A DNA stretch of 64,000 nucleotides from Tropicibacter sp. R16_0 (GCF_017743935.1 NZ_JAGHRE010000003.1:1-64000); one strand, 5' to 3'; numbered from the stretch's first letter, positions 43,089 through 52,666 are shown. The notes: a model not told the origin generated them from the sequence alone. A program made the numbers and translations.

Positions 43089-44369
43089 TTAGAACGAATA
43101 CCCGACATTCAAGAAGACATTGGTGGCGTCGTATCTGTTCTTCAGTCCGGCCGCATCCAGTTTTCGGCTGAAGCTTTGAATGCCAACTCCAATATCCCAT
43201 TGCGGTGTGAGTTCGTAGCTGAGCAGGGCGACCGCATCCAGAAACTCGACAGAGTCAAACGAAGTACCGTCCGCTCCCAATTGAAGTTCCAACCGATCCG
43301 TTAGTTCATAGCTGGCATGGATGCCTGCATATGGCGCAAAGTCATTGCTCTCGACTTCTTGATCGAGCGTGCCAGAGACAAGTCGCACATAGGTATTCTG
43401 AAAAGTCAGACCGCCGCCAATTTTCAGATCGAACCGACCTTGAGGGATCAAGTTGTACAAGTAACCGCCACGAATTTCGTTCATGACGTAGTCCATCGCT
43501 GTCGTGGTGTTTGCCGGGTAAACCGTGCCGTCAAATCGAACAGGGTTCGAAAACGATCCTTCGTCTCGCACCTCTAACGGATTTAGGACCGCGTAGAACT
43601 CATGTCGGTCAGACATGAAATACTCGAAACTTGCTGCTGAGCTGGTGGTTGGGTTTGAAAAGGTATCGAACCGTTCAAGATTTAGCTGCGAACCAGTTGA
43701 ACCAGGGGATCGTACCTCATTTCTGTCGAGGCTGTTCACGCCAAAGGAAAACGAAAACCTAAATCTGGGCTTGAAGGGTTCTGACGCCTTTTTCTCTGCC
43801 GGTTTGTTTGATCCGGTCAGCATCGAGACCTGCAAACCAACCGCATTCTCCGACACCGTAGGGATAACCCGGATACCGTTGTCCAACGGCGTTGCGTACA
43901 TCCAATTGCTTAGCATTGCGATGCTTGCACCGGCCAGAACGTCGTCGGAGAAGTGTTTCTCAGCGCGAACGCGCGTGTAACCAACAAATGATGCGAGCAG
44001 GTAGGCTGGTACGCCGTAGCTGGATCCGTACCGTGTTTGCAGGAAGGCGGCCCCCGAGAATGCCGCTGCGGTGTGTCCTGACGGAAAGGAATTATCTGCC
44101 GAGTAATTTGGACGCCACTTTTCAACAAGGAACTTAAGGCTCTGAATGGTCAGAAAGGTTGTGCCGACACCTTTGGCGAGTTGCTGCCGCCCTTCCTTGT
44201 CGTCCTTAGCGTAAGTCACCCCGAGGGCGGCCAAGGGGATTGCCAACTGAAGAACGTCGCCGACACTTTCGAGGTCATCAGTGGTGTCACCAGATACGAC
44301 CGACGGGGAAGACAGCGCGCCGATAGATGCGCATAGTGCTGCCGACAGTGCTCTTATTAACATTCTCAT
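43089..44369 (-). CDS. PAP2 phosphatase fused to an outer-membrane beta-barrel
   Basis: The 426-residue protein has a signal peptide, then a PAP2 domain with all three motifs (K-x6-RP in KFLVEKWRP, FPSGHTAAAF, and R-x5-H-x3-D in RVRAEKHFSDD). A C-terminal half of about 230 residues of alternating beta pattern ends NVFLNVGYSF, the terminal aromatic typical of BAM-assembled barrels. The phosphatase would sit in the periplasm or on the inner leaflet of the outer membrane, perhaps acting on lipid A or phospholipid phosphate. The start at 44369 (MRMLIRALSA) begins the signal peptide. Confidence 0.75.
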   Translation of the reverse strand: MRMLIRALSAALCASIGALSSPSVVSGDTTDDLESVGDVLQLAIPLAALGVTYAKDDKEGRQQLAKGVGTTFLTIQSLKFLVEKWRPNYSADNSFPSGHTAAAFSGAAFLQTRYGSSYGVPAYLLASFVGYTRVRAEKHFSDDVLAGASIAMLSNWMYATPLDNGIRVIPTVSENAVGLQVSMLTGSNKPAEKKASEPFKPRFRFSFSFGVNSLDRNEVRSPGSTGSQLNLERFDTFSNPTTSSAASFEYFMSDRHEFYAVLNPLEVRDEGSFSNPVRFDGTVYPANTTTAMDYVMNEIRGGYLYNLIPQGRFDLKIGGGLTFQNTYVRLVSGTLDQEVESNDFAPYAGIHASYELTDRLELQLGADGTSFDSVEFLDAVALLSYELTPQWDIGVGIQSFSRKLDAAGLKNRYDATNVFLNVGYSF

Positions 44370-44788
44370 AACTCCTGCCTCAACTTGTGCCCTCGGTGAT
44401 ACTTGTGGAGGAGGCGTGAAAATCGCGAAACGCAAGCGTTGCTCCTGAAACTCACTCTCGATTTTTGTCGATAATCATGAGGGTGGTGGGCAAGGGCTCA
44501 ATGGTAAGGTTAGGCGCAAAGTACGATTACCTCACTGTGTAGTAAACATTAATTCTGATGAGACGCACGCACACTGTAAGTTGGTGTGTTTGATGATCGG
44601 CATGAAAATCGATTATTGTCGGCAATGAAGATCTTGGTGTACTCATAGTGGTGAAACTGCACCCGAAAGCTCAACACCGCACTCAGCGCGTGGCGCAAAA
44701 CATACTACTGAAAGACAACCGCGTGCCGGTATCAACGGACATACAGCGTGGTCAGCTAAAGTAATCCCAGCGGTATTCAGGAAAGCAA
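44370..44788. other. Intergenic region between divergent genes
   Basis: The 419 bp separate the PAP2-barrel gene and the serine hydrolase gene and must hold both promoters. No ORF, RNA gene or clear operator was found. Confidence 0.5.
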
Positions 44789-46063
44789 ATGAACAAGATC
44801 AATTGTATTGTAGCAGCGAGTCTTCTCTTGTCGTCGGCAGCATATGCAAACTCAATACTGCCCCCGGATCAGGCGTTCCTAGATCAGGTTGAAGGTTTTG
44901 GCGTGACCCAGGGCAACTGGGATAGCGGTGAAAATGCAGCCGTAACTTTTCCTAACGCATACAAGTTCACACGCCACTACGTTGTTGAACCTGGAGATGA
45001 CGTCGAGCCGGAAAAATGGACCGAGGCCGATCGTCTGGACCTTTCGGAACTGACTGCCGATGATGCTGATGGCCCACTGGACATCGAGACACTGCTGAGG
45101 GACAGGCTAAAGAACCATTCCATGGTGATCCTAAAGGGCGACTCTCTACTGCATCAGCACTTTTGGAACGGGATGGATGAAACGTCGACACACTTGGACA
45201 TGTCGGTAACGAAGTCCTTCACCGCCATTCTTGCTGGAATTGCTGCGGCCGAGGGTGAACTCGACATGACTGCGACCGTGGAATCCTATCTGCCAAGGTT
45301 CACAGGGACAGCCTTTGAAGGTGTATCACTGCAAGATGTGGCTGACATGAGCTCAGGTCTCGACATTCCCACGCCGCCTTTTCTTTCGTGGGATCCGAAA
45401 TTCACCGAATCTCAGGAATGGAACGGACCCAACGATAGCGGACTGAACGGCATTGCAGACTACCTGGTGACCATCGCACAGCGAAAATATGAACCAGGCA
45501 CGCACTATCAGTACCAAGACCCCAACACAGAGGTTCTGGGTCTTGCTGTCGAAGCGGCCACTGGCGTTGGGTTGGCCGAGTATTTGCAAGTCAAGTTGTG
45601 GTCAAAGCTGGGAGCCGAAGGCGAGGCATATTGGATGGCTGACCCGTCGGGGGCAACGGTTGCATCCGGAGGGTTGAACATGAGAACTCGCGACCTTGCG
45701 CGTGTAGGGCGTATGATGCTCGCCAAAGGAAAAAACCACGCTGGAGATCAAGTCATCCCCGCCGCTTTCCTGGACGCCCTGTGGACAGGAAACGACCGGG
45801 TTCGCGGTGCCTGGAGCAACGGAAAAGAAGCCGCGCTTGCGCCGAATGGGTGGTACAAAGACCAGATCCGGATTCTTGAAATTGGGAACCACAAATTCGC
45901 GGCTTTTGTCGGAATACACGGCCAGGTCTTGGTCGTGGACCCAAAGAGTGAAACCGTCATTGCGATGAATGGCGGCTACCCTCAGACGGAAACCCAGCGC
46001 ATGAACTCCATGATTTTCCTTCAGGTCGTTCCAGCGATTCTGGATGCCACGGCAAAAATGTAG
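44789..46063 (+). CDS. Exported serine hydrolase, class C beta-lactamase family
   Basis: The 424-residue protein has a signal peptide (MNKINCIVAASLLLSSAAYA). The penicillin-binding fold motifs are S-x-x-K in LDMSVTKSFTAIL and a Tyr in HYQYQDPNTEVLG. The family includes esterases, amidases and 6-aminohexanoate-dimer hydrolases as well as beta-lactamases; the sequence does not settle which. The TetR gene follows 72 bases later on the same strand and may control it. Confidence 0.83.
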   Translation: MNKINCIVAASLLLSSAAYANSILPPDQAFLDQVEGFGVTQGNWDSGENAAVTFPNAYKFTRHYVVEPGDDVEPEKWTEADRLDLSELTADDADGPLDIETLLRDRLKNHSMVILKGDSLLHQHFWNGMDETSTHLDMSVTKSFTAILAGIAAAEGELDMTATVESYLPRFTGTAFEGVSLQDVADMSSGLDIPTPPFLSWDPKFTESQEWNGPNDSGLNGIADYLVTIAQRKYEPGTHYQYQDPNTEVLGLAVEAATGVGLAEYLQVKLWSKLGAEGEAYWMADPSGATVASGGLNMRTRDLARVGRMMLAKGKNHAGDQVIPAAFLDALWTGNDRVRGAWSNGKEAALAPNGWYKDQIRILEIGNHKFAAFVGIHGQVLVVDPKSETVIAMNGGYPQTETQRMNSMIFLQVVPAILDATAKM

Positions 46064-46095
46064 AGCTGCTAGAATTTGACGCATGCGTACTGTTG

Positions 46096-46120
46096 TTGGT
46101 ATCGGCGTGTCAGATACCAA
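46096..46120. promoter_or_regulatory. Palindromic operator candidate before the TetR gene
   Basis: TTGGTATC (46096-46103) and GATACCAA (46113-46120) are perfect inverted arms around nine bases, 15 bases before the TetR start. This is the size and place of a TetR autoregulatory site. No T-run follows, so a terminator is less likely. Confidence 0.5.
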
Positions 46121-46135
46121 AGGTCAAAAGTGTGA

Positions 46136-46747
46136 ATGAAACGCTACGCTAAAGGCGAGGAACGACGGTTGAAGTTGATCCTCGCTGCCGAAAGACTACT
46201 GGAAAATGAAGATCTTCCAGAAATTACGATGCATAGGATCGCGGCTGAAGCTGATATCCCACCAGGGTCCGCTTACCACTTTTTCAGTGGGGCCAACGAG
46301 GTGTTTGCAGCTGCAGCGGGTCGCTTTGGTGAGCAGCTAATCCAAGACATAATCTCACCCTACTCAGGCGCTGCCTTGGAAAGCTGGAGCAATTTGTTCG
46401 AACATGCAGCACGTCGAGGCGTCGCTTTGTATCAAAGTAAACCGGGGTACTGTCGGCTCATATTGGGGAGCACAACGGCACCTTCGATCAAGGCTAGCGA
46501 CAGACAGAACGACTTTGAACTTGGCGCTCAATTCGCGGAACTCATGAACGAGTACTTTGTTCTACCTGAGATCAACCAATGCGAACTGCGCTTCTTCCAT
46601 GCAATCGAGATATTTGATCTGTTTCTAAGTCTATCATTTCAGAGGCACGGGGCGCTGACCCCTGAGATGATCGAAGATGGGCTATCTGCCTCGATCTCAT
46701 ACTTGCGGCAGTTCATCCCCGATCGGATTCCGCGCCGCGGCGTGTAA
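46136..46747 (+). CDS. TetR-family transcriptional regulator
   Basis: The 203-residue protein has an N-terminal TetR helix-turn-helix (ILAAERLLENEDLPEITMHR, then IAAEADIPPGSAYHFF) and a ligand domain without recognisable specificity. A perfect palindrome lies immediately upstream. Its place behind the serine hydrolase suggests control of that gene or of the leftward envelope genes. Confidence 0.85.
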   Translation: MKRYAKGEERRLKLILAAERLLENEDLPEITMHRIAAEADIPPGSAYHFFSGANEVFAAAAGRFGEQLIQDIISPYSGAALESWSNLFEHAARRGVALYQSKPGYCRLILGSTTAPSIKASDRQNDFELGAQFAELMNEYFVLPEINQCELRFFHAIEIFDLFLSLSFQRHGALTPEMIEDGLSASISYLRQFIPDRIPRRGV

Positions 46748-46937
46748 CCGCCAGATCCCTTCGAGCACTATACCACTCGGGGTCCGCTCAAGAGATTTTG
46801 TTGACCTCTCATGCAGAATGAACGCGCACTTGGGGGTCAAATGGCGTGTGGGTCGGATATGGCTCTGGCTTGGGATTGGCAGCCATCGCTCTGAGCTATC
46901 GCTACTTCTCTCGGGTATAGGTGGCGCGCTTGCGTCG

Positions 46938-48230
46938 CTAAAGGCCCAGTTTGTCCAACAGCTTAAGGCGCAGGATCTCGGCCTCGACCAGCGTTTCACG
47001 GGCAAAGGAAAGCGGCAGAGGTTTGAGCGGCGTGACGGGAAAATCGAGTTCTTTCGAAGGCTCTCCGGCAGCCCAACGCGCCAACACGCGACCCATCGCT
47101 GTGGCAATGGCAACTCCGCGTCCGTTGTAGCCAAGCCCTGCGTAGACCCCGGCCGCCAACTCGTGCAGGTGTGGATAATGGTCCCGGGTCAGTGCGACGA
47201 AGCCGCCCCATGCATAGTCCCATTTAACGTGTGCCAGTTGGGGGAACAACTCGACCGAGATGCGCTTAAGGTGTTCAATCTGTCTGCGCGTTGATCCATC
47301 GGTGTAGGTTCCGCGCCCTCCCATCAGAAACCGGCCTTCAGCGTCTTGTCGGAAGTAGAGCAACAGACGGCGGGCGTCGGATAGGGCGTTGCCTTCGGGC
47401 AGGATCGACCGGCGAATATTGTCCGAAAGAGGCGGTGTCGCGACCTGTACCGATCGGACGGGTAGAACCGATTTGGCGACTTTGGGGTCCAGATCGCCGG
47501 AGTAGGCGTTGGTGCAGATCAATATCTTATCCGCCATGATGGCACCGTTTGGCGTTTTCACCCGATATCGAGCGCCTTCTGCCTGGATGCGCTGGGCCGG
47601 AGTGTCACCATAAATCGCAACACCGTTGCGATACGCGGCATCTGCAAGGCCAAGGGCGTAGTTCAGCGGATGCAACACGCCGCCACGCCGATCCAAGACC
47701 CCTCCGATGTAAGCTTCTGTTCCTGTCAGGCGCTGCATTTCTGCTTGGTCGAGCTTCTTCATGCCGCCGCCATGTCGGTCCCAATCTTCGGCCAGCTCAT
47801 ATAGCTGTTGCAGCGTCTTGGGCGTATGCGCGGCCCGCAGCCAGCCAGGACGGTTCGCGTCGCAATTGATCTGATGGCGCTCGATCAGATCAAACACAAG
47901 ATCACCCGCGTCTCCGGCCATTTGGATCATCCGTTCGCCCCAATGATCCCCGAACTTTGCCCTTATCCCCGATGGGCCATCCTTGAGGCCGACATTGATC
48001 TGGCCACCGTTTCGACCAGAGGCGCCCCAACCGGGGTGTTGGGCATCAATCAGGGTGACGCTGGCGCCCGCTTCGGCGAGGTGTAAGGCTGCAGACAACC
48101 CGGTAAACCCGGCGCCTATGATGGCGACATCGGATTGCTGTTCGCCGCTCAGTGCGGGGTAGGTGTCCGTATACTTGGCTGTCGCTGACCACAGGCTGTT
48201 GGCAATGACGGGGTTCTCGTTTCGGATCAT
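46938..48230 (-). CDS. FAD-dependent amine/amino-acid oxidase (DadA/PuuB-like)
   Basis: The 430-residue protein has a dinucleotide fold DVAIIGAGFTGLSAALHLAE followed by GWGASGRNGGQIN, the pattern of gamma-glutamylputrescine oxidase-like enzymes. The C-terminal YNGRGVAIATAMG closes the FAD site. It probably oxidises an amine or N-methyl amino acid to an aldehyde or imine with release of hydrogen peroxide. The ATG at 48230 is preferred to one at 48281. Confidence 0.85.
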   Translation of the reverse strand: MIRNENPVIANSLWSATAKYTDTYPALSGEQQSDVAIIGAGFTGLSAALHLAEAGASVTLIDAQHPGWGASGRNGGQINVGLKDGPSGIRAKFGDHWGERMIQMAGDAGDLVFDLIERHQINCDANRPGWLRAAHTPKTLQQLYELAEDWDRHGGGMKKLDQAEMQRLTGTEAYIGGVLDRRGGVLHPLNYALGLADAAYRNGVAIYGDTPAQRIQAEGARYRVKTPNGAIMADKILICTNAYSGDLDPKVAKSVLPVRSVQVATPPLSDNIRRSILPEGNALSDARRLLLYFRQDAEGRFLMGGRGTYTDGSTRRQIEHLKRISVELFPQLAHVKWDYAWGGFVALTRDHYPHLHELAAGVYAGLGYNGRGVAIATAMGRVLARWAAGEPSKELDFPVTPLKPLPLSFARETLVEAEILRLKLLDKLGL

Positions 48231-48310
48231 TTGTGAACCTCTGGCGCTTGCTTTGACGCAGGATAGGCATAGCTTGGGCATCGCGAAACCACCAAGGCGG
48301 ACACCACACC

Positions 48311-48640
48311 ATGCCCAGGCTTTTGAACCAGTTTGATCTGAAACCGTCCGTCGAGCTGGAGGTGTTTGAGCAGGCCTGGAGCAGCTTTGTCGATGTCCTG
48401 ATCACCAGCGGATTGGCCGAAAAGGGCGCGCCGTTGTGCCAACGCATACCGGACAGCGGATATGACACTGACGAAGAACGCCACCACACTCTGATGGCAG
48501 TGATCGAGTTTCGAGATCAGGCACAAGCGGATCTTGCATGGGCGGCTATCGAAGACAGAGTTGAACCTCTGGGTCAGTCTCATCGCAAAGTCACCTCGTT
48601 GGTGCACGATCCCGTTTTCACATTCTGGGCAGAACTCTAA
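48311..48640 (+). CDS. Small protein of unknown function (DUF6614-like)
   Basis: The 109-residue protein is divergent from the FAD oxidase. Its pattern (NQFDLKPSVELEVFEQAWSS, LMAVIEFRDQAQADLAW, KVTSLVHDPVFTFW) resembles small ferredoxin-like dimeric proteins such as the DUF6614 group. The family name is tentative. It may act with the oxidase because the two genes share an 80-bp promoter region. Confidence 0.6.
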   Translation: MPRLLNQFDLKPSVELEVFEQAWSSFVDVLITSGLAEKGAPLCQRIPDSGYDTDEERHHTLMAVIEFRDQAQADLAWAAIEDRVEPLGQSHRKVTSLVHDPVFTFWAEL

Positions 48641-48781
48641 GATACAAGTCACGGCGGCCTTAGTGTTGGGATGAACTTTTTCTCATTCTTGAATGAGTAT
48701 TCAATCAATTCAATATCCTAGAAGCGCGTTCATTTCGGCGGCGCCGGATCGATCTGCGAGCAAGAAAGATGAGGGGCTAGT

Positions 48782-49273
48782 ATGAGCCAATCTGTTAAGG
48801 CCAGTCCAAAGTCGAACACGCGCCGCCGCACAGAATCCAAAGAGGTGCGGCGCCAGCAGTTGATCAATACAACCATCGCTTCAATCGCCAGAATCGGAAT
48901 TGTCGGAACGACCATGTCGACAGTAACCGAAAGCGCGGGGCTATCGATTGGGGTCGTCAATTGTCACTTCAAGTCCACGCAAAACCTGCTGGAAGAAACG
49001 CTTTAGTATCTGGCCAAGGAGCATCACGAACAGCGGCTGACAGCGTTCGAAAGTACGGGCTTGTCTGCGTCGGTCAAACTGTTGGCCATCGTCGATGCGC
49101 GTTTTCACCCCCGGATTTTCACCCCCAAGAAACGAGTGGTTTGGTGTGCGTTCTTCAAAGCTGCCGCTGTCTACGCGGGCCATCGGTACACTCAGGAGTT
49201 GGAGAGTGACGTGGATTTGGACGTTCCACTTGTGCACGACCGCATCGATGTCGGGCCCAAACCAGGAACATGA
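48782..49273 (+). pseudogene. Broken BetI-like TetR regulator
   Basis: The frame encodes a BetI-type HTH (INTTIASIARIGIVGTTMST, then VTESAGLSIGVVNCHFKS). It hits an in-frame TAG at 49004 after LLEETL, and continues in the same frame with YLAKEHHEQRLTAF and the BetI-like KKRVVWCAFFKAA. It then loses similarity and ends at 49273, short of the usual 190-200 residues. One stop plus a truncated C-terminus mark it as a pseudogene. No bet genes are nearby. Confidence 0.75.
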
Positions 49274-49431
49274 CAGAGCACTGCTGACGGTGATAACCGT
49301 TCTGTTGCCGGTGTAGCGATCCTACGAGTGCACAGCAAAAGGCGGCAAACGGGGGGGAGAGAAGGCGCGATGTCTCAATTGCCCAAACCAGTGGCTTGCT
49401 GGAGGTATCCAAATTCGCTCGCAGAAATCCA

Positions 49432-50454
49432 TCAGACCAACATCGCTAGCGTTCGCTCAATCAGCCAATATGCGGCAATCGTTCCAACGGCATAGACGAC
49501 AACGCCCTGTGCGACTCCGGCCCAAAAGCGCGAGAAGGAAAGCTGCTTGAGCAACCAGGACAAGGCCAGGATCGCGCCAACAAACAGAAGCTGACCGACT
49601 TCGACGCCGACGTTGAAAAACAACAGAGCGACGGGAACTTCGTTGGGCGGTAGGCCGATTTCCGACAAGGCTCCGGCAAAGCCCAAACCATGCAACAGCC
49701 CAAAGGCAAAAGCGACCAGCCAGGGCGCCCGAAACGTAAGGGATTGGCGTCCGCGGGCATGGCCAATGATTTCTGATGCCAAGAACACAATGGACAGGGC
49801 AATCGCGGCCTCGACCGGGGCAGAGGGCAGGGACACATAGCCAAAGGTTGCAAGGCCCAGTGTAATCGAATGGGCCACAGTGAAGGCGGTGATGGTCTTG
49901 ACCAGCATCCATCCCCCGCCCACGACGAACAACAAGGCCAGGACAAACAGCAAATGGTCAACCCCGACCAGGATGTGTTCGATGCCCAGAACGGTGTAAC
50001 GCTTTGCTGCTTTGAAAGGCGTACCGGATCCGGCCAGCCATTCGTCAAGCGCGACCTCGATCACGTTGCCTTCGCGCTTTGCCAACCGCGAGACGGGATC
50101 CTGGCCTGACCATCGCACGGTCAACAGGGTACCTTCGCGTTTCCATGGCAGGACAAGGGTATCTTCGGCTGTCAGACTCGGGGCGCATTCAAAGGTGAAA
50201 ACGACCGCATACCCACCCCGCTCTCCGTTGGGGGAGCCCGTCAGGGCGCAGCGATCTGGCAGTATTGGCGTTACGATGGCTGGGGCGATCCGCCGGGGCA
50301 CTTTCGCCGTGAGGCGATATTCACCTGGACGGGTTTCGATCAAATCGGCCCGATCAACCCCCAAGGTATGCGCCCAAGATGGCGTCGAGAGCAGCAAAAT
50401 GTTGAGCAAGATTGCCGAGAGTGCAAACAGGAAACCCTTAGGCACCGGGTACAT
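49432..50454 (-). CDS. HupE/UreJ-family membrane protein (putative nickel/cobalt importer)
   Basis: The 340-residue protein has a signal-like N-terminus, an extracytoplasmic beta-rich domain of about 130 residues, and a C-terminal HupE/UreJ domain of about six helices. The latter has metal-type motifs GIEHILVGVDHLLF, AHSITLGLA and LLHGLGFAGAL. Family members carry nickel or cobalt. It overlaps the PPIase gene by 17 bases and, with the exported ureohydrolase upstream, may supply metal for that enzyme. Confidence 0.82.
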   Translation of the reverse strand: MYPVPKGFLFALSAILLNILLLSTPSWAHTLGVDRADLIETRPGEYRLTAKVPRRIAPAIVTPILPDRCALTGSPNGERGGYAVVFTFECAPSLTAEDTLVLPWKREGTLLTVRWSGQDPVSRLAKREGNVIEVALDEWLAGSGTPFKAAKRYTVLGIEHILVGVDHLLFVLALLFVVGGGWMLVKTITAFTVAHSITLGLATFGYVSLPSAPVEAAIALSIVFLASEIIGHARGRQSLTFRAPWLVAFAFGLLHGLGFAGALSEIGLPPNEVPVALLFFNVGVEVGQLLFVGAILALSWLLKQLSFSRFWAGVAQGVVVYAVGTIAAYWLIERTLAMLV

Positions 50455-51310
50455 CCTCCTGCACAGGTTCGACCTCGATCTTGTAGTCGGGGGCTACGGC
50501 TTCAATCTCCTGATCGAGCATCGCGCGGGACTGATCTGCCAGCCAACGCGTCGAAATCCAATCGCGGGCCGTTTCGAAATCTGGCAACCGTTTGGGGTGT
50601 CGCTGGATCACTCGCAGAAAGTGGGTCGAGCCCGACGGGGTCATAAAGGGGCCATGCCAATCGTCGCTGTCAGCACTTGCCGCAATAACGTCCAGGGCGG
50701 CGTCGGGACCAAAAGCTTGCGCGATACGGGTCTGTGTCATGAACCTGATCGATCGTCCAAATGACAAATCCGCATCCCCGAGCGTGGTCGGATCCACCCC
50801 TGCGCGCAATTGGTCCAGCACGCCCGCAGGCACCGTATTGCCCGCCTCATACATGACGTGATCAAAGTCGACGCTGGGTGGGCTTTCGAAGATGTCTTGA
50901 TTGGCTTGGAAATACGCCCGCAACTCGTCCTCGCTGGGCTCTGAAATATCCCCGGCGATGAAAAACCGCATATTCTGCAACAGCAATGCCCGTATGCGCG
51001 AGCTGTCAGAGAACCCGCGTTTCACGGCCTCGCGCACCAGGATCTCTTCTTCGATGAAGTTCGAGACGATGTCGGCCTTTTCCTCTTCGGTGAGGGGGCG
51101 CAGTTGCAGCTCTTCTTCCTGTTTGAACAAGAACTTCTGAGTTTGGGCGTCGACCACAATGATGTCCCGCTCGTCCGTGGCAAACAGGGCCTGTATCAGG
51201 AACAACACCCCGGCCATCGCGAGAAAGTGGACCAAGGGTTCTCGAAGGATGTGGGACATCAACCCGCCCGGCGCGGACTTGTTTTTCAGTTTGGGTTCGG
51301 TCGCGCTCAT
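50438..51310 (-). CDS. Membrane-anchored peptidyl-prolyl cis-trans isomerase (PpiC/SurA-like)
   Basis: The 290-residue protein has one membrane segment near the N-terminus (PLVHFLAMAGVLFLIQALF) and then SurA-like helices. The PpiC-type domain is relaxed, with WHGPFMTPSGSTHFLRV near the end in place of the usual catalytic pattern. It is probably a periplasmic foldase dedicated to neighbouring exported proteins. The ATG at 51310 (MSATEPK) was chosen over 51370. It lies between the ureohydrolase and HupE genes, transcribed together. Confidence 0.72.
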   Translation of the reverse strand: MSATEPKLKNKSAPGGLMSHILREPLVHFLAMAGVLFLIQALFATDERDIIVVDAQTQKFLFKQEEELQLRPLTEEEKADIVSNFIEEEILVREAVKRGFSDSSRIRALLLQNMRFFIAGDISEPSEDELRAYFQANQDIFESPPSVDFDHVMYEAGNTVPAGVLDQLRAGVDPTTLGDADLSFGRSIRFMTQTRIAQAFGPDAALDVIAASADSDDWHGPFMTPSGSTHFLRVIQRHPKRLPDFETARDWISTRWLADQSRAMLDQEIEAVAPDYKIEVEPVQEDVPGA

Positions 51311-51394
51311 TTCATTGCCCCTCGTGACAAAAGACGCCTCGATTGAAGGCGTCTTCTGGTTCTTTCGCAAGTTTCATTTGAATGTGTGCGGCTG

Positions 51395-52666
51395 TTACTT
51401 GCTGTTGTCCTGCAACATCGCCGGATGCACGTAGTTGGGATCGGTAATGCCGGACTTGCGCGCTGCATAGGCTGCAAAAACATGTCGCTGCAAACGGCTA
51501 ATCGCGTTTGCCGTGTTGCGTCGACGATCATCAAGCAACGGAGAATACTCGGAAAAGTCGATCATGATCACTTCGTTCTGGAGGAAGATCATGCGCAAAA
51601 GTTTCATCATTTCTATCGTTGTGAAGCCTCCGATTTCAGGATTGGACACGCCAGGAACGTGGGCCGGATCGATCACATCCATATCAACCGAGATATAGAT
51701 CTTGCGCCCTTTGAGTTCGTCGATCAGCTCTTGCGCCGTTTCGTCGAAACCGTTCTTCTCAAAGCGCGGCATGAAATAGTAGTTCGTCTTGTTGTTGAAC
51801 ATCCAATCCATGCGCTCAACGCTCTCATAGGCGCCGCGCAGTCCCACGTGGAAAATCTGGTCGCCATCCGCGAGCCCTTGCTCGTGGGCAAAGCGCAAGG
51901 CTGCACCACCGTGTGTGAACATTCCAAGACGACCATCCGGCGGTGCAAGGTCAGTGTGCGCGTCAAAGTGCACGATCGTAAAATCTTTTGGTCCATAGTG
52001 ATCGTACAGCGCCATTAGCGACGCAACTTGCGTGCCATGGTCGCCGCCAACCACCATCGGCATCGCGCCCCCATCCAGGATTTCCTTGAACACCAGAGCC
52101 TGGTTCGCAAAGTTCTGCATCATCAAGCTGGGGTGCTGGTTCGCGTTTCCATAGTCGACGATGTTAAGCTCGTCGAAATACTGATTGTTGAACCACATGT
52201 CGTGGCCTGTTTGCGCGAAGTCGTAATTGTGGATCAGGCGCATGTAGTTCGCGGCCCAACCGTTCCCGCTCGCCGGATTGTACTCCGACGGCGCGCCGAC
52301 AATCGCGATATCCACGTCACCTGCGACCAGGTCTTCGGTCGTCATTGCGATCGGCAAACCAAAATAGGTGGGAAAGGCATGTTTGGTGGGAACGACGTAA
52401 TAGCGTTGCAGATCAATCGGACCTGCCTCACGCTTGGGGTTGTCACCGATCATGTCCTTGCGCAGGTAATACTTGTCCCAACCGGGGTCCAGCAATTGGA
52501 CGTTGGGGTTATCGGGATCACGCCAGGGTTGAAGGGTTTCAGGAAAGCCATCGATGATACGATCATCCGACAGATCTGGAGCCGGATTGTCTTCGGCAGA
52601 CCCTGCCTGAGGTAAACAAATCGACGCGGCAAATGCTGCGATTGCAAAGACATTGAAACGCTTCAT
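51395..52666 (-). CDS. Exported ureohydrolase (agmatinase/arginase family), copy 1
   Basis: The 423-residue protein starts with a signal peptide (MKRFNVFAIAAFAASICLPQ, then AGSA). It has every metal ligand of the ureohydrolase fold: His about 210 in VVGGDHGTQ, the Asp-x-His-x-Asp site in FDAHTDLAP, and SVDMDVIDPAHVPG. It should cleave a guanidino compound to urea. Export is unusual for the family, whose well-known members are cytoplasmic. Divergent from an AraC gene; PPIase and HupE follow in the same direction. Substrate unknown. Confidence 0.85.
   Translation of the reverse strand: MKRFNVFAIAAFAASICLPQAGSAEDNPAPDLSDDRIIDGFPETLQPWRDPDNPNVQLLDPGWDKYYLRKDMIGDNPKREAGPIDLQRYYVVPTKHAFPTYFGLPIAMTTEDLVAGDVDIAIVGAPSEYNPASGNGWAANYMRLIHNYDFAQTGHDMWFNNQYFDELNIVDYGNANQHPSLMMQNFANQALVFKEILDGGAMPMVVGGDHGTQVASLMALYDHYGPKDFTIVHFDAHTDLAPPDGRLGMFTHGGAALRFAHEQGLADGDQIFHVGLRGAYESVERMDWMFNNKTNYYFMPRFEKNGFDETAQELIDELKGRKIYISVDMDVIDPAHVPGVSNPEIGGFTTIEMMKLLRMIFLQNEVIMIDFSEYSPLLDDRRRNTANAISRLQRHVFAAYAARKSGITDPNYVHPAMLQDNSK

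Noticed and set aside
42856-43200. A 114-residue minus-strand ORF before the PAP2-barrel stop
   Set aside because: It overlaps the C-terminal barrel codons in another frame and lacks any family pattern.
46677-47294. A 205-residue plus-strand frame after the TetR gene
   Set aside because: It overlaps the TetR end and lies opposite the FAD oxidase; shadow frame.
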